Source of the DNA: Phaeacidiphilus oryzae TH49
GTDB lineage: Bacteria; Actinomycetota; Actinomycetes; Streptomycetales; Streptomycetaceae
Direction: 5' to 3'
DNA length: 64,000 nucleotides
Assembly (NCBI RefSeq): GCF_000744815.1
Contig: NZ_JQMQ01000005.1
Coordinates: 1,930,055-1,994,054 of the forward strand
The notes beneath the pieces are model-generated. The model was not told where the DNA came from, did not search any database, and saw nothing but the letters and a program-made list of their open reading frames with translations. This document shows, piece after piece, positions 34,104 to 42,045 of this stretch. Made by a program: the position numbers and the translations under genes. Positions within the stretch are counted from its first letter, which is position 1, and the number at the start of each line of letters is the position of its first letter.

Positions 34104-34419
34104 GTGCACGTCGCCATGGGTAGCCCGGCCCGCCATCTCGACGATGCCGCTACGTCGTACACGCAGGCGCCCGACGCGCTGCGTGCGGCCGAGGTCGTCC
34201 CCTCGTTCGCCCCGCTGGTCGCACACCACCGCCGAGCTGTACCTGGGCCTGGCGGGTGACGCACGGGCCACCGCCACCGAGCTCGGACTGCACCGCGCGA
34301 GCGTGTACCACCGCGTCCGCCACATCGAAGACATCACCGGACTCAATCTCGCGGACGGGCAGCATCGCCTCATCCTTCACGTGGGCATCAAAGTCTGCCG
34401 ACTCCTGGGCCTCGCCTGA
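34104..34419 (+). pseudogene. PucR/CdaR-type regulator C-terminal remnant
   Basis: One frame gives VHVAMGSPARHLDDAATSYT followed by ALRAAEVVPSFAPLVAHH, the conserved linker before the HTH_30 domain. The next frame gives ATATELGLHRASVYHRVRHI and EDITGLNLADGQHRLILHVG, which is HTH_30 itself, to a TGA. The frameshift lies near 34225. Nothing recognisable remains upstream. It is a broken tail of a PucR-like activator. Confidence 0.78.
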
Positions 34420-34595
34420 TCCGCCAGGGCACGAAACACGTGAACAAAGGCCCGCATACCGCCGATTTCCACCGGCAGGCGGCAAAGGCAACCTGACGAC
34501 CCATCAGAACGAGCGTCAAACGAGCGTCGTTTCAGCGTCGGAATATCGCCGGCAACGCCCATAAGGCGCATCACGCACACCAACGAAACCGCAGG

Positions 34596-36023
34596 TCAGA
34601 CACCCTCGCCCGCCGGCTCGAGCACCGCCACGCACTCGAAGTGGTGCGTCATCGGGAACAGGTCGAAGGCCCGCAGGGAGACCGGGCGGTAGCCGGACTC
34701 GCGGAAGAAGGCCAGATCGCGGGAGAGCGCGGCCGGGTCGCAGGCGACGTACGCGATGCGGCGGGCGTTCAGACCGGCGATCTGACGAACCGTCGCCTTG
34801 CCCGCGCCCGCCCGCGGCGGGTCCAGGACGACCAGGTCCGCCTCCGTGATGCCGGTGCGCGGCAGCACCTGCTCGACCTTGCCCTGCTCGATCACCACCC
34901 GGCCGTCGCCGAGGAGGTCCTCCAGGTTGTGGTGGGCGTCCGCGACCGCGCCCTTGGACGACTCGATGCCGAGGACCACCCCGCGCTCCCCCAGCGCCTC
35001 CGCCAGCGCGCCGGTGAACAGGCCCACACCGCAGTACAGGTCCAGGGCGTTCTCGCCCTGCCGCGGGGCCAGCCCGCCCAGCACGGCGTCGACCAGGATC
35101 TCCGCCGCCGCCGGGTGGATCTGCCAGAATCCACCGGCGCTGACCCGCCAGGTGCGCCCGGCGGCCCGCTCGCGCACGACCGCCCGCCCGTGCACCCGGT
35201 GGAGCTCCCCGCGGCGGCCGACCCGCTGCACGGAGACCGGCCGGTCCAGCTCGACGATCGGCAGCCGGGCCTCCCCGCGCGGGGTGATGATCACCTGCCG
35301 GTCCCCGGAGCCGGTCGCGGTGATCGCCTCCACCGCAGCCACCCCCGGCCACTCCCGGGACTCGACGCCCAGCTCCTCCACGCCCGGCGCGGCGATCAGG
35401 CAGCGGTCCACCAGCTCGACCTCGTGCGAGCGGTGCCGGCGCAGCCCCACCCGCTCGGTCTCCGGGTCGACGGCGAACTGCACCCGGGTGCGCCAGGCCG
35501 GCACCTCGCCGGCGGGCAGCTTGTCGCCGGGGGCCGGCTCGATGCTGCCGTCCCAGCCGGCCTCCTCCGGGGTCAGCCCGCCGAGCCGCTCCAGCTGCTC
35601 GGTCAGCACCTGCACCTTGAGCTTGCGCTGCCCGCCCGGCGTGACGTGCTGCCAGTCGCAGCCCCCGCACTTGCCGGGGCCGGCGAACGCGCACGGCGCG
35701 GTGATCCGGTCCTTGGCGGGCTCCAGGATCTCGACCGCGTCCGCGCGCAGGAACCGCGAGGACTCGCCGCCCTCGGTCACCTGGACGACCACCCGCTCGC
35801 CCGGCAGGGCGTGCCGGACGAAGAGCACCCGGCCCTCGTGCCGGGCCACGCAGTGGCCGCCGTGGGCCACCGGGCCCACCTCGACCTCGTAGCGCCGGCC
35901 CACCAAGCCGTCGTCCCGCTCACCGGAGCGGTCCCCTCCGGTCTGCGGCTGGACGTGCCCGACCCGCTCCGGCCTCGGTCGGGGCTGGCGGCGCGGACGG
36001 GGGTTGGGCTGACGGCTCGTCAC
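34596..36023 (-). CDS. 23S rRNA (uracil-5)-methyltransferase, RumA/TrmA family
   Basis: A 475-residue SAM enzyme. After an Arg/Pro-rich N-terminus, a TRAM-like domain (RYEVEVGPVAHGGHCVARHE) is followed by the Fe-S loop PGKCGGCDWQH. The catalytic part has LDLYCGVGLF, VLDPPRAGAG and YVACDPAALSRDL, the last bearing the nucleophilic Cys. It probably methylates a uridine of 23S rRNA. The GTG at 36023 has GAGGA 9 nt ahead. It follows the KimA-like permease gene by 19 nt and is likely co-transcribed. Confidence 0.88.
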   Translation of the reverse strand: MTSRQPNPRPRRQPRPRPERVGHVQPQTGGDRSGERDDGLVGRRYEVEVGPVAHGGHCVARHEGRVLFVRHALPGERVVVQVTEGGESSRFLRADAVEILEPAKDRITAPCAFAGPGKCGGCDWQHVTPGGQRKLKVQVLTEQLERLGGLTPEEAGWDGSIEPAPGDKLPAGEVPAWRTRVQFAVDPETERVGLRRHRSHEVELVDRCLIAAPGVEELGVESREWPGVAAVEAITATGSGDRQVIITPRGEARLPIVELDRPVSVQRVGRRGELHRVHGRAVVRERAAGRTWRVSAGGFWQIHPAAAEILVDAVLGGLAPRQGENALDLYCGVGLFTGALAEALGERGVVLGIESSKGAVADAHHNLEDLLGDGRVVIEQGKVEQVLPRTGITEADLVVLDPPRAGAGKATVRQIAGLNARRIAYVACDPAALSRDLAFFRESGYRPVSLRAFDLFPMTHHFECVAVLEPAGEGV

Positions 36024-36042
36024 GTGTTGCTGTCCTCAGTCT

Positions 36043-38175
36043 TCAGTCGTCGGGCTGCCCGGGCTGCTTCGCCCGGTCGGAGTCGGCGGAGGGCGCGGTG
36101 CCGGCCAGGCTCTCGGGGCGGCCTCCCGGCCGCTTCCGGGGCCCTCGGACCTCACCGCGCCGCACCGACCCCGGCGCGTTCCAGTCCCTGGGCGCCTTGC
36201 GGCGCTCCGAGGACTCCAGCTGCCAGGGTACCGAGGTCACCATGACACCCGGAGTGAACAGCAGCCGGCCCTTGAGCCGAAGCGCGCTCTGGTTGTGCAG
36301 CAGCTGCTCGTACCAGTGCCCCAGCACGTACTCCGGCACGTACACCGCGACCACGTCCCGCGGCCGGGACTTCCGCAGCTTCTTGACGTACTCCACCACC
36401 GGGCGGGTGATCTCCCGGTACGGCGAGTCGAGCACCTTCAGCGGCACCTCGATGCCGCGCCTGGCCCACTCCTCCTGGAGCGCCTTGGTGTCCGCCGGGT
36501 CGACGTTCACCGAGACCGCCTCCAGCGTGTGGGAGCGGCTCAGCCGCGCGTACGCCAGGGCCCGCAGGGTGGGCTTGTGCAGCTTGGACACCAGGACCAC
36601 GGCGTGCACCCGGGAGGGCAGCACGGAGAGCTCGGCCTGGACGGACTCGGTGGCGCCGGTCTCCTCGCCGGCCGGCGAGGCCTCGACCGCCAGCTCGTCC
36701 GCGACCCGGTCGTAGTGCCGCCGGATGCTCTTCATCACCACGAAGAAGATCACCATCAGCATGCAGGACACCCAGGCGCCGGACATGAACTTGGTGGTCA
36801 GCACGACGACCAGGACGCAGGCGGTCATCGCCAGGCCGACGGTGTTGATCGTCCGGCTGCGGATCATCCGCCGCCGCTTCGCCGGGTCGGTCTCGGTCTT
36901 CAGCAGCCGGGTCCAGTGCCGGATCATCCCGGTCTGGCTCATGTTGAACGAGACGAACACGCCGATGATGTACAGCTGGATCAGCCGGGTGGAGTTGGCC
37001 CCGTAGATCACGATGAACACGCAGGCCATCCCGGCCAGCATGATGATGCCGTTGGAGAACGCCAGCCGGTCGCCGCGGGTGTGGAGCTGCCGCGGCAGGT
37101 AGCGGTCCTGGGCGAGGATCGAGCCGAGCACCGGGAAGCCGTTGAAGGCGGTGTTCGCGGCCAGCACCAGGATCAGCCCGGTGACCGCGGCGATGAAGTA
37201 GAAGCCCGGGGTGAAGTTCGAGAAGACGGCCTGGCTGATCTGCGCCAGCGCGGTCTTCTCCTGGTACCCGGCGGGCGCCCCGACCAGCTGGGAGGGCTGC
37301 TCGGCCATGTGGAGGCCGGTCATGTTCCCCATCCAGATGATGCCGATCAGCATGATGACCGCGAGCACCGCCATCATCAGCAGGGTGGTCGCCGCGTTCC
37401 TGCTCTTCGGCTTCCGGAAGGCCGGCACGCCGTTGGAGATCGCCTCCACACCGGTCAGCGCCGCACAGCCGGAGGAGAAGGTCCGCAGCAGCAGGAAGAC
37501 CATGGCCAGACCGGCCAGGTTGGAGTGCCCGGGCAGCGCGGCCAGGTGGTACTGCGAGCTCTCGGTCGCCATGTGCGAGCCGAACCCGAACCTCCGCACC
37601 GCCGCGTAGATCATCATCCCGATGACGCCGATCATGAACGCGTACGTGGGGACGGCGAACGCCGAGCCCGACTCCCGCACCCCGCGCAGGTTCATCGCCA
37701 TCAGCAGGATCACCAGCGCCACCGAGAGCAGCACCTCGTGCCCGTGCAGGGCGGGCACGGCCGACACGATGTTCGCCACGCCCGAGGTGGTGGAGACCGC
37801 CACGGTCAGCACGTAGTCCACCATCAGCGCGCTGGCCACGGTCAGGCCGGCGTTGTGCCCGAGATTCACGGTGGCGACCTCGTAGTCGCCGCCGCCGCTG
37901 GGGTAGGCGTGCACGTTCTGCCGGTACGAGGCCACCACGGTCAGCATGACCAGGGCCACCACCGCCCCGATCCACCAGGAGAAGTGGATCGTGGTGATTC
38001 CCGCCACAGAGAGTGACAGGAAGATCTCCTCCGGGGCGTAGGCCACCGAGGAGAGTGCGTCCGAGGCGAAGACCGGGAGGGCGATCCGCTTGGGCAGGAG
38101 CGTCTCCGCCAGCTTGTCGCTGCGCAGCGCCTGCCCGATGAGGATGCGTTTGGGGATATCGGCGAGTTTGGGCAC
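36043..38175 (-). CDS. KimA/APC-type potassium or amino-acid permease
   Basis: A 710-residue protein with twelve membrane helices and a soluble C-terminal domain of about 190 residues. LPVFASDALSSVAYAPEEIF in helix 1 and YPSGGGDYEVATVNLGHNAG are the APC/KimA signatures. ANTAFNGFPVLGSILAQDRY follows in the middle. KimA is a proton-coupled potassium importer controlled by c-di-AMP in Bacillus, and this protein has its layout. The next genes on the other side are TrkA-type potassium regulators, which supports potassium over amino acids. The last 40 residues are disordered. Confidence 0.8.
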   Translation of the reverse strand: MPKLADIPKRILIGQALRSDKLAETLLPKRIALPVFASDALSSVAYAPEEIFLSLSVAGITTIHFSWWIGAVVALVMLTVVASYRQNVHAYPSGGGDYEVATVNLGHNAGLTVASALMVDYVLTVAVSTTSGVANIVSAVPALHGHEVLLSVALVILLMAMNLRGVRESGSAFAVPTYAFMIGVIGMMIYAAVRRFGFGSHMATESSQYHLAALPGHSNLAGLAMVFLLLRTFSSGCAALTGVEAISNGVPAFRKPKSRNAATTLLMMAVLAVIMLIGIIWMGNMTGLHMAEQPSQLVGAPAGYQEKTALAQISQAVFSNFTPGFYFIAAVTGLILVLAANTAFNGFPVLGSILAQDRYLPRQLHTRGDRLAFSNGIIMLAGMACVFIVIYGANSTRLIQLYIIGVFVSFNMSQTGMIRHWTRLLKTETDPAKRRRMIRSRTINTVGLAMTACVLVVVLTTKFMSGAWVSCMLMVIFFVVMKSIRRHYDRVADELAVEASPAGEETGATESVQAELSVLPSRVHAVVLVSKLHKPTLRALAYARLSRSHTLEAVSVNVDPADTKALQEEWARRGIEVPLKVLDSPYREITRPVVEYVKKLRKSRPRDVVAVYVPEYVLGHWYEQLLHNQSALRLKGRLLFTPGVMVTSVPWQLESSERRKAPRDWNAPGSVRRGEVRGPRKRPGGRPESLAGTAPSADSDRAKQPGQPDD

Positions 38176-38543
38176 GGGAGGATGTTAAGGGGTCATCAAG
38201 ATGCCGAGGTCCAGGACTCCGGACCCGAGGTCTCGGATAGATTGCGGATTCGTTTCGGCTGCCGCACCTCAGGCCACCCCCGCAGGGGCGGCAGGACCCG
38301 CCGACACCCCGTATCCGCACGGGGTCGGTGCCGGGTCTCCCCGGAATCCGCATGGACTGGCGCCCCCGCGGAGGGTACGCGCGGGGGCCGCACGGGTAAC
38401 GGGCTCTGTGTCAATCGGCTCAGCCGGTGCGACCCTGGTGCAGGACACCCCCGGCGGCGGTGTCACCATCGAACGACGGCCCGGTGTCAGCACCGGGTCA
38501 CCAGGTCGACACCGGACCGAGGCAAAACACCGGAAGGACGGTT
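38176..38543. other. structured divergent intergenic region, kimA-like / trkA
   Basis: About 370 nt with no gene, carrying several strong hairpins. They include GACCCCGT/ACGGGGTGTC (near 38308-38330), GCCCCCGCG/CGCGGGGGC (near 38361-38390), and CCCGGTG (38480-38486) with CACCGGG (38491-38497). The density of stems on both strands suggests a leader RNA, for example a ligand-sensing one, but I cannot match a known riboswitch consensus such as ydaO. Confidence 0.45.
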
Positions 38544-39206
38544 GTGCACATCGTCATCATGGGCTGCGGCCGCGTGGGTTCCGCCCTCGCGCGCACCCTG
38601 GAGAAGCAGGGTCACTCGGTCGCAGTGGTCGACCAGGACCCGACGGCGTTCCGCCGTCTCGGTTCGGCCTTCGGCGGCAAGCGGGTGACCGGCGTCGGCT
38701 TCGACCAGGACACCCTCCGCGAAGCCGGGATCGAGGAGGCCGGAGCCTTCGCCGCGGTCAGCAGCGGGGACAACTCCAACATCATCGCGGCCCGGGTGGC
38801 CCGGGAGACCTTCGGCGTGGAGAACGTCGCGGCCCGGATCTACGACCCCCGCCGAGCCGAGGTCTACCAGCGCCTCGGCATCCCCACCGTGGCCACCGTG
38901 AAGTGGACCGCGGACCAGATGCTCCGCCGCCTGCTGCCGAGCGGCGCTGAGCCGGAGTGGCAGGACCCCAGCGGCAAGGTGCAGCTCGCCGAGGTTCCGG
39001 TGTCGGCGGCCTGGATCGGACGCCGCGTCAACTCCCTGGAGCAGGAGGCCAACGTCCGGGTGGCTTTCCTCACCCGCCTGGGCCAGGGCACCCTGCCGGG
39101 TCCGGACACCGTGCTGCAGGAAGGCGACCTGGTCCACCTGGTGCTGTACAGCACAGACCTGGAGACCGTCGAGGCGATCTTCGCCAAGGGCCCCGAGGAG
39201 AACTGA
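38544..39206 (+). CDS. trkA: TrkA-family potassium uptake subunit (CeoB type)
   Basis: A 220-residue cytoplasmic protein. The N-terminal RCK/TrkA-N domain starts HIVIMGCGRVGSALARTLEK, a glycine-rich NAD(H)-binding Rossmann motif, with DQDP at the end of strand 2. A TrkA-C domain (from VQLAEVPVSAAWIGRRVNSL) follows. Such subunits gate potassium channels or symporters. The GTG at 38544 has GGAAGGA 5 nt ahead. The second TrkA gene follows after 4 nt. A Trk membrane subunit is not in the window; the KimA-like permease diverges. Confidence 0.9.
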   Translation: MHIVIMGCGRVGSALARTLEKQGHSVAVVDQDPTAFRRLGSAFGGKRVTGVGFDQDTLREAGIEEAGAFAAVSSGDNSNIIAARVARETFGVENVAARIYDPRRAEVYQRLGIPTVATVKWTADQMLRRLLPSGAEPEWQDPSGKVQLAEVPVSAAWIGRRVNSLEQEANVRVAFLTRLGQGTLPGPDTVLQEGDLVHLVLYSTDLETVEAIFAKGPEEN

Positions 39207-39210
39207 AGAA

Positions 39211-39879
39211 ATGCGTGTCGCGATTGCGGGGGCCGGCGCCGTAGGCCGTTCCATCGCGGGCGAGCTGCTCGAGAACGGGCACGAGGTCCTGCTGATCGAC
39301 AAGAACCCGAAGGCCATCTCGGTCGAGCGGGTACCCCAGGCGGAGTGGCTGCTCGCCGACGCCTGCGAGATCACCTCCCTCGACGAGGCGGCGCTCCAGC
39401 GCTGCAACGTCGTCATCGCCGCCACCGGCGACGACAAGGTCAACCTGGTGGTCTCCCTGCTGGCCAAGACGGAGTACGGCGTCCCGCGGGTCGTCGCCCG
39501 GGTCAACAACCCCAAGAACGAGTGGCTCTACAACGAGTCCTGGGGCGTGGACGTGGCCGTGTCCACCCCGCGCCTGATGTCCGCGCTGGTCGAGGAAGCC
39601 GTCAGCGTCGGCGACCTGGTCCGCCTGATGCGCTTCTCGCAGGGTGACGCCAACCTGGTCGAGCTCACCCTCCCGGAGGACGCGGAGCTGGTCGGCACGC
39701 GGGTCGGCAACGTCTCCTGGCCCGAGGACACCTCCCTGGTCACCATCATCCGCGAGGGCCGGGTCCTTACCCCCAGCAAGGACGACACCCTGGAGGCGGG
39801 CGACGAGCTGCTGTTCGTGGCCGCGCCGGACCGGGAGTCCGAGCTGGAGCGCCTGCTGTCGCCCGCGGCGGCGGTCTGA
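39211..39879 (+). CDS. trkA: TrkA-family potassium uptake subunit (CeoC type)
   Basis: A 222-residue paralogue of the previous product. MRVAIAGAGAVGRSIAGELL is the Rossmann loop, IDKNP marks strand 2, and VVARVNNPKNEWLYNESWGV is a core TrkA-N block. The C-terminal TrkA-C domain starts near residue 140 (LVELTLPEDAELVGTRVGNV). It sits 4 nt after the CeoB-type gene and the two probably form one regulator. A large palindrome ends the operon. Confidence 0.9.
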   Translation: MRVAIAGAGAVGRSIAGELLENGHEVLLIDKNPKAISVERVPQAEWLLADACEITSLDEAALQRCNVVIAATGDDKVNLVVSLLAKTEYGVPRVVARVNNPKNEWLYNESWGVDVAVSTPRLMSALVEEAVSVGDLVRLMRFSQGDANLVELTLPEDAELVGTRVGNVSWPEDTSLVTIIREGRVLTPSKDDTLEAGDELLFVAAPDRESELERLLSPAAAV

Positions 39880-39911
39880 CGCGATCTCCCGCGAGTTGCG
39901 CGGCGACTCAA

Positions 39912-39969
39912 GGGGCGCGGGGAACCGCGCGGCGCCGTAGTCGGTTGGCCGCGCAGTTCCCCGGGCCCC
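39912..39969. repeat. palindromic 3' element, copy B (likely terminator)
   Basis: A long imperfect inverted repeat. The left arm (39912-39933) begins GGGGCGCGGGGAACC, the right arm (39947-39969) contains GCGCAGTTCCCCGGGCCCC, and the loop includes GCCGTAGTCGG. It lies between the convergent trkA and DUF3159 genes. The right half (39929-39969) recurs at 51315-51356 and 61110-61150 and, partly, at 5504-5526. Confidence 0.75.
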
Positions 39970-40018
39970 ATATTCGCCCTTCGGGCTCACCGGGGCCCGG
40001 GGCGGCGGGGCAGATCAA

Positions 40019-40924
40019 TCAGCGTGAGCGCGCATGCCGCGCGCGCCCGGCCGTCGCCGACGGGGAGCCCCCGTCGCCGTCGCCGTCCTCCTGCTCCGCC
40101 TTGATCGGCGGCGGCGCCTTCGCCAGCAGCAGGTAGGTGAACCACACCGCCAGCAGGAACGGCGGGATCCCCAGCGCGACCTTCAGCCAGCCCAGCAGGT
40201 TGACGTCGCCGGTGAAGTACAGCGGGAACAGCACCACCGGCTTCACGGCCATGATCCCGGCCCACAGCCAGGTCGCCTTCGTATAGGCCGCCAGCCGCCC
40301 CGGATTGCGGTCCCGCCAGGTGAACATCTCCCCGGTGACCGGCCCGAGCATCACGCCGATCAGCGGCCAGCGCACCATCGCCGAGACCGCGTACACCAGG
40401 CACAGCCCGACGTTGTACAGCAGCCCCGGCAGGTAGAAGTCCTGGGCCCGTCCGGACTTCATCGCGATGAAGGCCCCGATGGCCACCCCGAACACCCCGC
40501 TGAAGGCGTGCTGGAGGGTCTCCCGGCGGAACAGCCGGACCACCGCGAAGAGCGCGCTCAGCGCCAGCGCCGACCAGGCCGAGGTCGAGACCGTGTGGGT
40601 CAGGTTGAAGACCACGATGAAGACCAGCCCGGGCAGGGTCATGTCGACCATGCCCCGCACCCCGCCGAAGGCCTTCACCAGCGAGGCCGCCGCCTCCCGC
40701 GAGGCCTCCGCGTCGGCCTGGGCCCGGGCCTCGGCGTCCGCCCCGGTCCCGGCGGCCGCCGGCCCGGCCGCGGAGGCGGAGGCGGCCATCACCTCGGTCG
40801 CGAGGAACTCCGGGCCGAGCACCTCGTCGACCCGGGCGCCCACCGGATCGCCCGCCGGGTCCCCGTCTCCGCTCCGTACCTGCTGCTCGGCGCCGGTCGC
40901 ATCAGGCCGCCGCGGCATACTCAC
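40019..40924 (-). CDS. DUF3159 membrane protein
   Basis: A 301-residue protein. An acidic, Ala-rich N-terminal region of about 90 residues precedes six or so membrane helices. LVKAFGGVRGMVDMTLPGLV, then VFIVVFNLTHTVSTSAWSAL, opens the DUF3159 domain, and TGEMFTWRDRNPGRLAAYTK is a conserved cytoplasmic loop. The GTG at 40924 is preferred, with GGGAG 8 nt ahead; an ATG is 6 nt later. The stop of the OB-fold gene is 1 nt upstream, so the two are coupled. The function is unknown. Confidence 0.85.
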   Translation of the reverse strand: MSMPRRPDATGAEQQVRSGDGDPAGDPVGARVDEVLGPEFLATEVMAASASAAGPAAAGTGADAEARAQADAEASREAAASLVKAFGGVRGMVDMTLPGLVFIVVFNLTHTVSTSAWSALALSALFAVVRLFRRETLQHAFSGVFGVAIGAFIAMKSGRAQDFYLPGLLYNVGLCLVYAVSAMVRWPLIGVMLGPVTGEMFTWRDRNPGRLAAYTKATWLWAGIMAVKPVVLFPLYFTGDVNLLGWLKVALGIPPFLLAVWFTYLLLAKAPPPIKAEQEDGDGDGGSPSATAGRARHARSR

Positions 40925-40925
40925 G

Positions 40926-41342
40926 TCATTCGCTCCCGTGTCCGGTGGGTCGCAGCTCGTACCGCGGGTTGAACAGCACACGCCGTCCCCGCGCATGGCC
41001 GATCCGCCCGTGGGCGATCAGCTTCCGCCCGGGTTCTATCCCGGTGATCGAGCGGCGGCCGAGCCAGACCACGTCCAGCGCGTCGGTGCCGTCGAAGAGT
41101 TCGGCCTCCAGAGCGGGCACCCCCGCCCGCGGGCGGAGGGTCACGGCCCGCAGCGTGCCCGTGACGGTGACCAGCTCGCGGTCGTCGCACCGGGCGATCG
41201 GGGTGCAGCCGACGACCTGCGCGTCCTCGCGCTCCTCGGCGGCGTTCAGCTCCTCCTGGGTGGAGGTCAGCCGGGTGAACATCCGCCGCAGCCGGCCACC
41301 GCCCTGGCGCCGGTCGTCGTCGCTGCTGAAGTCAGCACTCAT
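40926..41342 (-). CDS. OB-fold nucleic-acid-binding domain protein
   Basis: A 138-residue protein. The OB-fold strands are RELVTVTGTLRAVTLRPRAG, ALEAELFDGTDALDVVWLGR and PGRKLIAHGRIGHARGRRVL. The N-terminal helix has FTRLTSTQEELNAAEERED. It is the usual neighbour of DUF3159 in actinobacteria. I used the ATG at 41342 (MSADFSS); a GTG at 41348 is equally possible, and neither has a strong ribosome site. KdpE ends 20 nt upstream. Confidence 0.82.
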   Translation of the reverse strand: MSADFSSDDDRRQGGGRLRRMFTRLTSTQEELNAAEEREDAQVVGCTPIARCDDRELVTVTGTLRAVTLRPRAGVPALEAELFDGTDALDVVWLGRRSITGIEPGRKLIAHGRIGHARGRRVLFNPRYELRPTGHGSE

Positions 41343-41361
41343 AGTCACGCAGGGTACGAGA

Positions 41362-42045
41362 TCAGGCTTCGAAGCGGTAACCCATCCCCGGTTCGGTGAT
41401 GAAATGCCGCGGGTGCGCCGGGTCCCCCTCCAGCTTCCGGCGGAGCTGCGCCATGTAGACCCGCAGGTAGTTGGTCTCCGTCCCGTACGCGGGCCCCCAC
41501 ACCTCGCGCAGCAGCTGCTTCTGGCTGACCAGCCGCCCGGCGTTGCGCACCAGCACCTCCAGCAGGTGCCACTCGGTCGGGGTGAGCCGCACGTCCGCCC
41601 CGTCCCTGACCACCTTCTTGGCCGCCAGGTCGACCGTGAAGGAGTCCGTCTCGAGGACCGCGTCGTCGCCGCCGGGGCCGGCCGGAGCGGCCCGGCGGAC
41701 CGCGGCCCGCAGCCGGGCCAGCAGCTCGTCCATCCCGAAGGGCTTGGTGACGTAGTCGTCGGCGCCCGCGTCCAGCGCGTCGACCTTCTCGTCCGAGGCG
41801 TGCCGGGCGGAGAGGACGATGATCGGGACCCGGGTCCAGCCGCGCAGCCCCTTGATCACCTCCACCCCGTCCATGTCCGGCAGCCCCAGGTCGAGGACGA
41901 CCACGTCGGGGTGGCGGGCGGCGGCCAGCTCCAGCGCCGACGTGCCGTCGTGAGCCGCGTCCACCTCGTACTTCCGGGCCCGCAGATTGATCACCAGAGC
42001 GCGCACGATCTGCGGCTCGTCGTCGATCACCAACACCCGCGTCAT
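41362..42045 (-). CDS. kdpE: response regulator KdpE
   Basis: A 227-residue OmpR-type regulator. The receiver starts VLVIDDEPQIVRALVINLRA, the phosphorylated Asp lies in VVVLDLGLPDMDG, and the domain closes with LSARHASDEKVDALDAGADD and YVTKPF. The winged helix includes LTPTEWHLLEVLVRNAGRLV and TETNYLRVYMAQLRRKLEGD, the latter being the KdpE signature. The ATG overlaps the kdpD stop by ATGA. It would activate kdpFABC at low potassium or high ionic stress, but that operon is not in the window. Confidence 0.92.
   Translation of the reverse strand: MTRVLVIDDEPQIVRALVINLRARKYEVDAAHDGTSALELAAARHPDVVVLDLGLPDMDGVEVIKGLRGWTRVPIIVLSARHASDEKVDALDAGADDYVTKPFGMDELLARLRAAVRRAAPAGPGGDDAVLETDSFTVDLAAKKVVRDGADVRLTPTEWHLLEVLVRNAGRLVSQKQLLREVWGPAYGTETNYLRVYMAQLRRKLEGDPAHPRHFITEPGMGYRFEA

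Noticed and set aside
31937-34600. Genomic island or prophage with integration sites
   Set aside because: The region is rich in relics, but no integrase, transposase, tRNA or flanking direct repeat was found.
38176-38543. ydaO (c-di-AMP) riboswitch
   Set aside because: The region is highly structured and near a KimA-like gene, but I could not align the conserved core, so I report only a structured region.
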